From NCBI RefSeq assembly GCF_944324615.1, contig NZ_CALUWY010000018.1:1-49385 (forward strand): 49,385 nucleotides of DNA. The letters are read 5' to 3'. Below the pieces are notes generated by a model. It was not told where the DNA came from, ran no database searches, and saw only the letters and a program-made list of their open reading frames with translations. How positions within the stretch are numbered: the stretch's first letter is position 1; every line of letters starts with the position of its first letter. Origin of the DNA: an uncultured Mailhella sp. Lineage in GTDB: Bacteria; Desulfobacterota; Desulfovibrionia; Desulfovibrionales; Desulfovibrionaceae. The position numbers and the translations under genes are program-made. Below are positions 34,724 to 42,273 of this stretch, piece after piece.

Positions 34724-35431
34724 TCAGCCCAGAAATTCCTTCACACAGCGGCGGTAGGCCGCCACGGGATCGGCGGCCTGGGTGATGGGACGGCCCACCA
34801 CGATGAAGTCGGAACCGAGTTCCCTGGCCCCTGCCGGAGTGGTCACGCGCACCTGATCGCCCTTGTCCCCTTCGGCAAAGCGCACGCCGGGAGTCACGGT
34901 AAGGAAGGAGGAACCGCACACCTCATGCACGCGGCCCGCTTCCAGCGGAGAACAGACCACGCCGTCCAGCCCGGCGTCGCGGGCGCGGGAGGCATAGTGC
35001 ATGACCACCTCTTCCATGGGGCGTTCGATGAGCAGATCCTCGCGCATTCTCTCCTCGCTCGTGGAGGTGAGCTGCGTCACGGCAATGAGAAGAGGCCGCG
35101 TGCCGTCCGGCCGGGTAAGGCCCTTCAGCGCGTCCTGCATCATGGCCACGGTGCCCGCGGCATGGAGGTTGCACATGTCCACATCCAGTGCGGAAAGCAC
35201 GGCCATGGCCTTGCGCACGGTGTTGGGAATGTCGTGCAGCTTGAGGTCGAGGAATATCCTGTGACCCCGGGCCTTGATGGCGCGCACGATGTCCGGCCCT
35301 TCGGCGTAGTAAAGCTCCATGCCTATCTTGACAAAGGGCTTCTCCTCGGTGAACAGGTCGAGAAAATCCATGACCTCGCGCTTTCCGCTGAAATCGCAGG
35401 CCACCATCACGTCTTTTTTCGGCAAGGTCAT
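34724..35431 (-). CDS. pyrF: Orotidine 5'-phosphate decarboxylase
   Basis: 235 residues from ATG 35431. The catalytic Asp-Lys-Asp array is in 'RIFLDLKLHDIPNTVRKA', with 'VTPGVR' and 'GSDFIVVGRPITQAADP' forming the phosphate-binding end. It converts OMP to UMP. Its start shares one base with the pyrD stop (TGATG). Confidence 0.95.
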   Translation of the reverse strand: MTLPKKDVMVACDFSGKREVMDFLDLFTEEKPFVKIGMELYYAEGPDIVRAIKARGHRIFLDLKLHDIPNTVRKAMAVLSALDVDMCNLHAAGTVAMMQDALKGLTRPDGTRPLLIAVTQLTSTSEERMREDLLIERPMEEVVMHYASRARDAGLDGVVCSPLEAGRVHEVCGSSFLTVTPGVRFAEGDKGDQVRVTTPAGARELGSDFIVVGRPITQAADPVAAYRRCVKEFLG

Positions 35432-36342
35432 CAGTGCGCTCCTCCGATGATGTCTTTGAGGGACTCTATGCCGTACCGTTCCATGACGGCGGGCAGTTCT
35501 TCCAGAATATGCGGGCAGGCCCACGGGTCCACAAGGTTTGCGGAACCGATTTCCACGGCCGTGGCCCCGGCCAGCATCATTTCCACCACGTCGCAGGCGC
35601 TCGTCACGCCGCCCATGCCGATGATGGGCAGTTTCACGGCCTCATACACCTGATAGACCATGCGCAGCGCCACCGGGAAAATGGCGCTGCCGGAAAAACC
35701 GCCCATCTTGTTGGCAATGACGGGCTTTTTCGTGCGCAGGTCGATGCGCATGCCGAGCAGCGTGTTGATGAGGCTTATGCCGTCGGCCCCGGCTTCCGCC
35801 GCCGCGGCGGCAATGGGCACGATGTCCGTCACGTTGGGGGAAAGCTTCACATACACGGGCTTCGAGGTGGCGGCCTTCGCGGCCTTCGTCACGGCGGAAA
35901 CCCCCAGAGGATCGGTGCCGAAGCTCATGCAGCCGTTGTGCACGTTGGGGCAGCTCACGTTGAGCTCGATGAGGCCCACCTGTTCCACCTTGTCGATCTT
36001 CGCGCAGCACTCGGCGTATTCCTCCACGGAAAAACCGCCGATATTGGCAATGACCTTCTTGTGGAAGCAGCGCGCAAGCTTCGGCAGTTCCTCGGAAATC
36101 ACCTTGTCGATGCCCGGGTTCTGCATGCCCACGGCATTGATCATGCCCGAGGGCGTTTCCGCAATGCGCGGCGTGGGATTGCCGAAGCGCGGTTCCCTTG
36201 TGGTGCCCTTGAAGGAAAAGGAACCCAGCATGTTGATGTCGTAAAGCTCGGCGAATTCGTACCCGTAGCCGAAGGTGCCGCTTGCGGGAATAAGCGGATT
36301 GTCCAGTTCCCAGCCGCTCAGCGTGACTTTCAGATCTGCCAT
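35431..36342 (-). CDS. pyrD: Dihydroorotate dehydrogenase, class 1B catalytic subunit
   Basis: 303 residues. 'NPLIPASGTFGYG' begins the FMN barrel; the catalytic base is the Cys of 'ELNVSCPNVHNG' (class 1B, not the Ser of class 2); 'GMGGVTSACDVVEMMLAGATAVEIGS' binds the FMN phosphate. It oxidises dihydroorotate and passes electrons via PyrK to NAD, suiting an anaerobe. The start overlaps pyrK by 13 nt. Confidence 0.95.
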   Translation of the reverse strand: MADLKVTLSGWELDNPLIPASGTFGYGYEFAELYDINMLGSFSFKGTTREPRFGNPTPRIAETPSGMINAVGMQNPGIDKVISEELPKLARCFHKKVIANIGGFSVEEYAECCAKIDKVEQVGLIELNVSCPNVHNGCMSFGTDPLGVSAVTKAAKAATSKPVYVKLSPNVTDIVPIAAAAAEAGADGISLINTLLGMRIDLRTKKPVIANKMGGFSGSAIFPVALRMVYQVYEAVKLPIIGMGGVTSACDVVEMMLAGATAVEIGSANLVDPWACPHILEELPAVMERYGIESLKDIIGGAH

Positions 36343-37067
36343 GCAAGCTCCTCCTTCTCAAAGACGGGCCCGTCCTTGCAGACGCGGCGGCTGCCCTTCT
36401 TCGTCATGATGCTGCAGCCCATGCAGGCGCCGAAGCCGCAGCCCATGCGCTCTTCCAGGCTGAATTCTCCCGCCGTGCCCTGCGTGGCCGCATACAGCGC
36501 CCGCAGCATGGGCATGGGGCCGCAGCTGTACACATAGCTGTATGCATCGGGAAGCGCTGCGGTGACAAAGCCCTTCACCCCCGCACTGCCGTCCACCGTG
36601 GTGACGGTCACCCCGGCGCCGAGAGCGGCAAATTCCTTTTCGTAGAAGATTTCCTCCGCCTTGTTGAAGCCGAGGATCACCTCGGGCCTTGCGCCCTGCG
36701 CCACAAGGCGCTTTGCCAGGTGATACAGCGGGGGCACGCCCACGCCGCCGCCCACGAGAAGCGGCTTTTCCCCGCCCTTTTCCGGCGAAAAGCCGTTGCC
36801 GAGGCCGGTGATGACATCGAGCTTCTCCCCTTCCTTCATGGCGGCCATGGCCTCCGTGCCGCGACCCACCACCTTGTAGATGATGACGAGCCCGGAAGCG
36901 TCGTAATCGCACACCGAAATGGGGCGGCGCAGGAAAAAGCCCGGCAGGCTTATTTCCACGAACTGCCCGGGCGCGCTCATGGCCGACGTGTCGCCGGCAA
37001 GGGCCATGCGGTACACGTCCTTCGTGAGGGCTTCATGCCCGGTTATGGTGAATATTCCCTGTTTCAT
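36330..37067 (-). CDS. pyrK: Dihydroorotate dehydrogenase electron-transfer subunit PyrK
   Basis: 245 residues from ATG 37067 (TGGAG 6 nt upstream). FAD site 'RRPISVCDYD', NAD-type loop 'PLLVGGGVGVPPLYHLAKRL', and the 2Fe-2S ligands C210, C215, C218 and C230 (C-X4-C-X2-C-X11-C). It pairs with PyrD to make the NAD-linked class 1B enzyme. Confidence 0.95.
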   Translation of the reverse strand: MKQGIFTITGHEALTKDVYRMALAGDTSAMSAPGQFVEISLPGFFLRRPISVCDYDASGLVIIYKVVGRGTEAMAAMKEGEKLDVITGLGNGFSPEKGGEKPLLVGGGVGVPPLYHLAKRLVAQGARPEVILGFNKAEEIFYEKEFAALGAGVTVTTVDGSAGVKGFVTAALPDAYSYVYSCGPMPMLRALYAATQGTAGEFSLEERMGCGFGACMGCSIMTKKGSRRVCKDGPVFEKEELAWQI

Positions 37068-37144
37068 GCTGGCTCCAGATGTTGCATTGCGCGCCCGGCC
37101 CGGCGGGCGGGAGCGTGAAAATGTTCCGGCAGAGGCGGGGCGCT

Positions 37145-38413
37145 TCAGCCCCTTTCGCTCCACACTTCTCTTCCGCCTGCAAGGGTGAGCACGCAGCGGG
37201 AGGAAAGCTTCATGCCGGCAAAGGGCGTGGCATGTCCCATGCTGAGGAAGTCTGCAGGGTCCACCACCCACTCGCGGAAAAGGTCGAAGGCGGCAAGGTC
37301 GGCCGGATCGCCTTCCGCAAGGCCGGTCTTCAGCCCGAAGCGCACGGCGGGACGCACGGCCATGAGTTCCACCAGCTTTTCCAGAGAGAGCACGCCCGTC
37401 TTCACGAAATGGGTGTACATGACGGCAAAGGCCGTTTCCAGCCCCACCACGCCCATGGCGCTGCCTTCCAGCCCCCGGGCCTTCATTTCGGCCTCATGGG
37501 GCGCGTGATCGGTGGCGATCATGTCCACGGTGCCGTCGAGAATGCCCTCGATGAGGGCGGCACGGTCTTCTCTGCCGCGCAGGGGCGGATTCATCTTGAA
37601 GCGGCCGTCTTCCTGAAGATCCTCATCACAGAACACAAGATAATGCGGACCCGTCTCACAGGTCACGTCCACGCCCGAGGCTTTGGCGCGCCGTATGATG
37701 TCCACGCTCTCCTTTGTGGAGATGTGGCAGACGTGGTATTTCGCCCCGGTTTCGCGCGCAAGTTCCACATCGCGCGCAATCTGCCCCCATTCGCTTTCGG
37801 AACAGATGCCCCTGTGGCCGTGGGCGCGGGCGTAGACACCGTCGTGGATATAGCCCTTGTTGAGCAGCGCGTTCACCTCGCAGTGCGCGGCGATGATCTT
37901 GTGAAGGCGCACGGACTCTTCCATGGCCGCGCGCATCATGGACTCATCCTGCACGCCCCGGCCGTCGTCGGAAAAACCGGCCACGTCCTTCGCCATGCCC
38001 GCCATGTCGGCAAGCTCGCGCCCCTTCTCCTCCATGGTGATGGAGCCGTAGGGCACCACGCGGATCACCGCATCCCTGCGGATGAGGGCAAGCTGCTCCT
38101 CCAGATGCTCCGGGGTATCGGGCACGGGGTGCAGGTTGGGCATGGCGCATACCGTGGTGTACCCGCCGCCTGCGGCGGCCATGGTCCCGGAACGGATGGT
38201 TTCCTTGTGGGAAAAGCCCGGTTCGCGCAGGTGCACATGCACGTCGATGAGGCCGGGCATGAGGTGAAGGCCCGAAAGGTCGCGCTCCTCTGCGCCCTCC
38301 ACGGGGGCAATGTGCGGCGCAATGCGCGCAATGCGGCCTTCGCGGATGAGCACATCGGCCTTTTCAAAGCCTTCCGGGCGGTAGACCACGGCGTTTCTCA
38401 GGATGAGATCCAT
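37145..38413 (-). CDS. pyrC: Dihydroorotase (class I)
   Basis: 422 residues from ATG 38413 (AAGGAG 7 nt upstream). Zinc ligands in 'GLIDVHVHLREPG', substrate loop 'AAGGGYTTVCAMPN', then 'VCHISTKES' and the catalytic Asp region 'DMIATDHAPHEAEMK'. Length fits class I (PyrX/Aquifex type). It cyclises carbamoyl aspartate. It heads the pyr cluster; 77 nt separate it from pyrK. Confidence 0.94.
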   Translation of the reverse strand: MDLILRNAVVYRPEGFEKADVLIREGRIARIAPHIAPVEGAEERDLSGLHLMPGLIDVHVHLREPGFSHKETIRSGTMAAAGGGYTTVCAMPNLHPVPDTPEHLEEQLALIRRDAVIRVVPYGSITMEEKGRELADMAGMAKDVAGFSDDGRGVQDESMMRAAMEESVRLHKIIAAHCEVNALLNKGYIHDGVYARAHGHRGICSESEWGQIARDVELARETGAKYHVCHISTKESVDIIRRAKASGVDVTCETGPHYLVFCDEDLQEDGRFKMNPPLRGREDRAALIEGILDGTVDMIATDHAPHEAEMKARGLEGSAMGVVGLETAFAVMYTHFVKTGVLSLEKLVELMAVRPAVRFGLKTGLAEGDPADLAAFDLFREWVVDPADFLSMGHATPFAGMKLSSRCVLTLAGGREVWSERG

Positions 38414-38427
38414 ACAGACTCCTTGGG

Positions 38428-38454
38428 AAAAACCCGGCCCCTGCAGGGGCCGGG
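38428..38454 (-). terminator. Terminator between argD and pyrC
   Basis: A perfect palindrome with arms CCCGGCCCCTG / CAGGGGCCGGG is followed on the minus strand by TTTTT, 7 nt after the argD stop. It implies that pyrC is at least partly expressed from its own promoter or by read-through. Confidence 0.75.
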
Positions 38455-38460
38455 AAGACA

Positions 38461-39666
38461 TCACGCGACTTCGCGCAGCACCTTTTCCAGCGCTTCGGTA
38501 AAGGCCACGAGGTCGGCCTCGTCGATGGTGAGGGGCGGCAGCAGGCGCAGAGTGGGGCCGTAGGTGAGGTTCAGGATGAAACCGCGCTCCATGAGCGTGA
38601 GCCACACCTTGCGGGCCTTTTCGTCGCTCATGTCGAGTTCCACACCGATGAGCAGGCCCATGCCGCGCACATCGCGGATCACGCCGCCGAGCTTCTCGCC
38701 GAGAGCGCGGAAGCGGGCCCTCGCCCTGTCGCCGAGCAGCGCCGCGCGCTCCACAAGGTGGTCGCGCTCCATGATTTCCAGCACCTTGCGGCCCACGGCC
38801 GTGACAAGGGCGCCGCCGCCGAAGGTGGTGGCGTGGCTGCCGTAGTCGAAGCCCTGCGCCACTTCGTCCGTGGCCATCATGGCGCCGAGGGGCAGGCCGT
38901 TGGCCATGGACTTGGCGCTGGTGAACACGTCGGGCTTCAGGTTGAAGTTCTGGAAGCCCCACCATTTGCCGCTGCGGCCCATGCCCGCCTGCACTTCGTC
39001 GCACATGACGAGCACGCCGTGACGGCGGCAGATCTCCACGATGCCGTCGGCATATTCCTGCGTGACGGGAATGATGCCGCCCTCGCCCTGAATGGCCTCA
39101 AACAGCACGGCCGCCGTGGTGGGCCTGATGGCCTTTTCCAGCGCGTCGAGATCGCCCCACTGCACACGGCCGAAACCGGGGGTTTCCGGCTCGAAGCCTT
39201 CGGTGTGCTTGCCCGTGGCCGCAAGCGTGGCCAGGGTGCGGCCATGGAAGCAGTTGGACAGGGTGATGATCTCCCAGGCGTCGCGGCCCTTCACCACGCG
39301 CTGATAGCGCCGCGCTATCTTGATGGCGGCTTCGTTGCTTTCCGCACCGGAATTGCAGAAAAACACCTTGCCCGCATGGCTGGTGGAAAGCAGCTTTTCC
39401 GCATAGTCGAGCTGCTCTTCCTGATAGAAAAGATTGCTCACATGCACGAGCTTTCGCGACTGTTCGGCCATGACTTCCGCGATTTCCTCATTGCAGTGGC
39501 CGAGGCCTATGACGGCGATGCCGGCCAGAAGGTCGACATACTCCTTGCCGTCCACATCCCAGAGTCGGGCGCCCCTGCCCCGGACTATGCCCAGCGGATA
39601 CCGCGAATAGGTCCGGCACATCAGGGATTTTTCCCTCTCCTTCAGTCTTTCCAAAGCTTCGCTCAT
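38461..39666 (-). CDS. argD: Acetylornithine aminotransferase
   Basis: 401 residues from ATG 39666 (AAGGA 8 nt upstream). Class III PLP aminotransferase: 'FFCNSGAESNEAAIKIAR', 'SNCFHGRTLATLAATG', 'FEAIQGEGGI', 'VMCDEVQAGMGRSGK' and the PLP Lys in 'TSAKSMANGLPLGAM'. It acts in arginine biosynthesis and could also use succinyl-diaminopimelate. A terminator follows before pyrC. Confidence 0.92.
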   Translation of the reverse strand: MSEALERLKEREKSLMCRTYSRYPLGIVRGRGARLWDVDGKEYVDLLAGIAVIGLGHCNEEIAEVMAEQSRKLVHVSNLFYQEEQLDYAEKLLSTSHAGKVFFCNSGAESNEAAIKIARRYQRVVKGRDAWEIITLSNCFHGRTLATLAATGKHTEGFEPETPGFGRVQWGDLDALEKAIRPTTAAVLFEAIQGEGGIIPVTQEYADGIVEICRRHGVLVMCDEVQAGMGRSGKWWGFQNFNLKPDVFTSAKSMANGLPLGAMMATDEVAQGFDYGSHATTFGGGALVTAVGRKVLEIMERDHLVERAALLGDRARARFRALGEKLGGVIRDVRGMGLLIGVELDMSDEKARKVWLTLMERGFILNLTYGPTLRLLPPLTIDEADLVAFTEALEKVLREVA

Positions 39667-39727
39667 GATCGTGTCCTTATGGAACTTAATGGTGGTCCCG
39701 CGTAACATGACGCAGGGAACGCGGGGA

Positions 39728-39756
39728 ATGATACTCCATTTGCGCGCGATAGCCAA
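39728..39756 (-). promoter_or_regulatory. Candidate promoter of argD
   Basis: On the minus strand TTGGCT, a 17-bp spacer and TATCAT lie about 60 nt upstream of the start. Confidence 0.45.
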
Positions 39757-40018
39757 GAGCGGGCCCGCCCCCTCTCCTGCTTTCCCCTCCCCTCCCGGAA
39801 GACGGGAGAGCACGGGGCATGTTCCCCGTTTCCGCGGCATGGCGGCCTTCCCCATATACCGCGGCCCCTTCCCTGTCCGTGACCGGATACGCAAAAAAAA
39901 CTGCCCGGGCGCAGGCGGCGCTCCTCCTCTGCCGTTTGCACGCCGGAAGAGTTAAGCGTACCCTGCCCGCATCACACGCCTCCCTTCCGGAGGCAGTCTG
40001 CAACATCACGGAACCCTC
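39757..40018. other. Remainder of the argD-maf intergenic region
   Basis: No credible gene and no distinct structure. It presumably contains the plus-strand promoter of maf-thiM-thiE. Confidence 0.4.
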
Positions 40019-40666
40019 ATGAAACACGCCTTTTCCATGCTCCGGCCCCTTGTGCTCGCCTCCGGCTCCCCCAGACGCAGAGCCTTTCTGGAAAGCGCGG
40101 GCGTCAGCTTCACCTGCATGCCCGCATCCTGCCCCGAACCCCGTCCCCTGCCCGGGGAGGAACCGCGCGCCTACGCCCTGCGCAGCGCCGCTTCCAAGGC
40201 CCGCTCCGTGCTCGAATCCCTCCCCGGGAACCTGAAGGGCGCGGCCGTGCTCGCGGCGGACACCATCGTCATCCTGCCCGGGGAAGACGGGCCCTCCATT
40301 CTGGGCAAGCCCCGCGACGAAGAGGAGGCCCTTGCCATGCTCTGCCGCCTTTCCGGCCGCAGTCACGAGGTGGCCACGGCCTGCTGTCTGGCCATGGATG
40401 AGCACATCGAATGCTTCGACGACATGACCAGGGTCACCTTTGCGCCCTGGCCGCGCTCCGTGCTCAGAGCCTATGCGGCAAGCGGCGACCCGCTGGACAA
40501 GGCCGGGGCCTACGGCATACAGGATGGAGGGGCCTTTCTTGTGCGCGGCATAGAAGGTTCCTGGTCCACCGTGGTGGGCCTGCCCCTCGACCTTGTGCTG
40601 GAACAGCTGCTCCGGCACGGCGTGCTTGCCCTGAAAGAGGAAAAAAACCGCGCCGTTTTCAAGTAA
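40019..40666 (+). CDS. maf: Maf-family nucleotide pyrophosphatase
   Basis: 215 residues. 'LVLASGSPRRRAFLESAG' is the Maf signature; the catalytic Asp is in 'VLAADTIVI'; 'DEEEALAMLCRLSGRSHEV' and 'DKAGAYGIQDGGAFLVRGIEGSWSTVVGLP' follow. Maf proteins hydrolyse non-canonical or excess nucleoside triphosphates. The ribosome site before ATG 40019 is weak; thiM follows after 37 nt. Confidence 0.93.
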   Translation: MKHAFSMLRPLVLASGSPRRRAFLESAGVSFTCMPASCPEPRPLPGEEPRAYALRSAASKARSVLESLPGNLKGAAVLAADTIVILPGEDGPSILGKPRDEEEALAMLCRLSGRSHEVATACCLAMDEHIECFDDMTRVTFAPWPRSVLRAYAASGDPLDKAGAYGIQDGGAFLVRGIEGSWSTVVGLPLDLVLEQLLRHGVLALKEEKNRAVFK

Positions 40667-40703
40667 GACGGCCTGTGCGCCGCCGAAACATTCCCAAGGA
40701 ATC

Positions 40704-41510
40704 ATGATGAAGGAAAAGATTCTCGCCGCCATAAGCGCCGTTTATGCCAGAAAGCCCCTCGTGCACAGCATCACCAATTTCGTGGTCATGCAGGTTTCGG
40801 CCAACGCCCTGCTTGCCGCGCACGCCTCGCCCCTCATGGCCCATGCCGCCGAGGAAATGGACGACCTCACCAGCATCGACGACGCTCTTGTGCTCAACAT
40901 AGGCACCCTCGACCCCGACTGGCTCTCCAGCATGGAACTTGCCGGCACGCTCATGAAGAAAAAGGGCAAGCCCGTGGTGCTCGACCCCGTGGGCGCCGGC
41001 GCCTCGGGCCTGCGCACCCGCGCGGCGCTCCGTCTGCTGGATCTGGTGCGGCCCGACATCCTGCGCGGCAACGCCTCGGAAATCATGGCGCTGGATGCGG
41101 AAATCCGCGCCGCCGACAAGGTGCTCACCAAGGGCGTGGACAGCCGCAACGAAAGCGCGGACGCGCTCTCTTCCGCCCGTAATCTGGCCCTGCGCTTCGG
41201 CTGCACGGTGAGCGTGAGCGGAGAAACCGACTTCATCACCGACGGGCACGAAACCCTTGCCGTGGAGGGCGGTTCCCCCCTCATGCCCCTCGTCACGGGC
41301 ATGGGCTGCTCCGCCTCCGCCATCACCGGGGCCTACGCCGCCGCAGGCGATCCCCTCACGGCGGCCTGTGCGGCCATGGCCGTCATGGCCTCCGCCGGAG
41401 AAAAAGCCGGGAAAAAGGCCGCGGGCCCGGGGAGCTTCCTGCCCGCCTTCCTCGACGAGCTGTACCTGCTGGATGCCGAAGATGCGGCCCGGCGCGTCCG
41501 CAGGGTATGA
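40704..41510 (+). CDS. thiM: Hydroxyethylthiazole kinase
   Basis: 268 residues. 'PLVHSITNFVVMQVSANALLA', 'VLDPVGAGASGLRT' and 'VTGMGCSASAITGAYAA' (catalytic Cys and anion hole) identify ThiM, which phosphorylates thiazole for thiamine salvage. ATG 40707 is equally possible and has better spacing from AAGGA. No TPP riboswitch precedes it; the gap to maf is only 37 nt. Confidence 0.95.
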   Translation: MMKEKILAAISAVYARKPLVHSITNFVVMQVSANALLAAHASPLMAHAAEEMDDLTSIDDALVLNIGTLDPDWLSSMELAGTLMKKKGKPVVLDPVGAGASGLRTRAALRLLDLVRPDILRGNASEIMALDAEIRAADKVLTKGVDSRNESADALSSARNLALRFGCTVSVSGETDFITDGHETLAVEGGSPLMPLVTGMGCSASAITGAYAAAGDPLTAACAAMAVMASAGEKAGKKAAGPGSFLPAFLDELYLLDAEDAARRVRRV

Positions 41511-41576
41511 CGGCAGAACGCCCCTCCGCATCCGGCATCCCGCCGTGCGGAGGGGAAAAGCATGGAGGAGAACACC

Positions 41577-42212
41577 ATGAAAAACTGGCGGGCATACCGC
41601 AATTACGGCGTGTACCTCGTCACGGACAGGGAACTTTGTCTGGGAAGGCCCCTCGATGAGGTGGTGCTTGCCGCCGTGCGCGGCGGAGCGGGCGCCGTGC
41701 AGCTCCGGGAAAAGCACGCCGACTCCCGGGAATTTCTCGCCCTCGCCCGGGCGCTGGTTTCCCGCCTTCAGCCCATGGGCATTCCGCTCATCGTGAACGA
41801 CAGGGCCGACATCGCCCTTGCCGCGGGCGCGGCCGGGCTGCATGTGGGCCAGAGCGACCTTCCGCCCGAAGACGCCCGCCGCCTCATGGGGGAAAACGCC
41901 ATCATCGGTCTTTCCGTGGAAACGCGGGAGGAACTTCTTGCGGCGGAGAAGCTCGACATCGACTATGTGGGCATAAGCCCCGTATTCGCCACGCCCACCA
42001 AAACCGACACCCTCGCGCCCTGGGGACTCGACGGCCTGCGCTGGGCCAGGGAACATTCCCCCCTCACGCTGGTGGCCATAGGCGGCATTCACAGGGAAAA
42101 CGCCGCCGCCGTGCTGGAGGCCGGTGCCCACAGCCTTGCCGTGGTGTCGGAAATATGCTCCGCAGACAGCCCGGAAGAGGCGGCGCGCGGCCTGAAGGCC
42201 CTTTTCCGCTAG
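41577..42212 (+). CDS. thiE: Thiamine-phosphate synthase
   Basis: 211 residues from ATG 41577, set by GGAGGAG 6-7 nt upstream. 'GAGAVQLREKHADSREFL', 'LIVNDRADIALAAGAAGLHVGQSDLP', 'YVGISPVFATPTKTDT' and 'VAIGGIHRENAAAVLEAGAH' are ThiE landmarks. It couples HMP-PP with the thiazole phosphate produced by ThiM. Pyrimidine-branch genes (thiC, thiD) are not in the window. Confidence 0.95.
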   Translation: MKNWRAYRNYGVYLVTDRELCLGRPLDEVVLAAVRGGAGAVQLREKHADSREFLALARALVSRLQPMGIPLIVNDRADIALAAGAAGLHVGQSDLPPEDARRLMGENAIIGLSVETREELLAAEKLDIDYVGISPVFATPTKTDTLAPWGLDGLRWAREHSPLTLVAIGGIHRENAAAVLEAGAHSLAVVSEICSADSPEEAARGLKALFR

Positions 42213-42273
42213 ATCCCCTTTTGCACAGGACCGCAGCGCTCTGCCCCGGCATGCCGCCGGAACAGGCCGAACC

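Noticed and set aside
40667..40703. TPP riboswitch upstream of thiM
   Set aside because: Only 37 nt separate maf and thiM, and no thi-box (CUGAGA) sequence is present.
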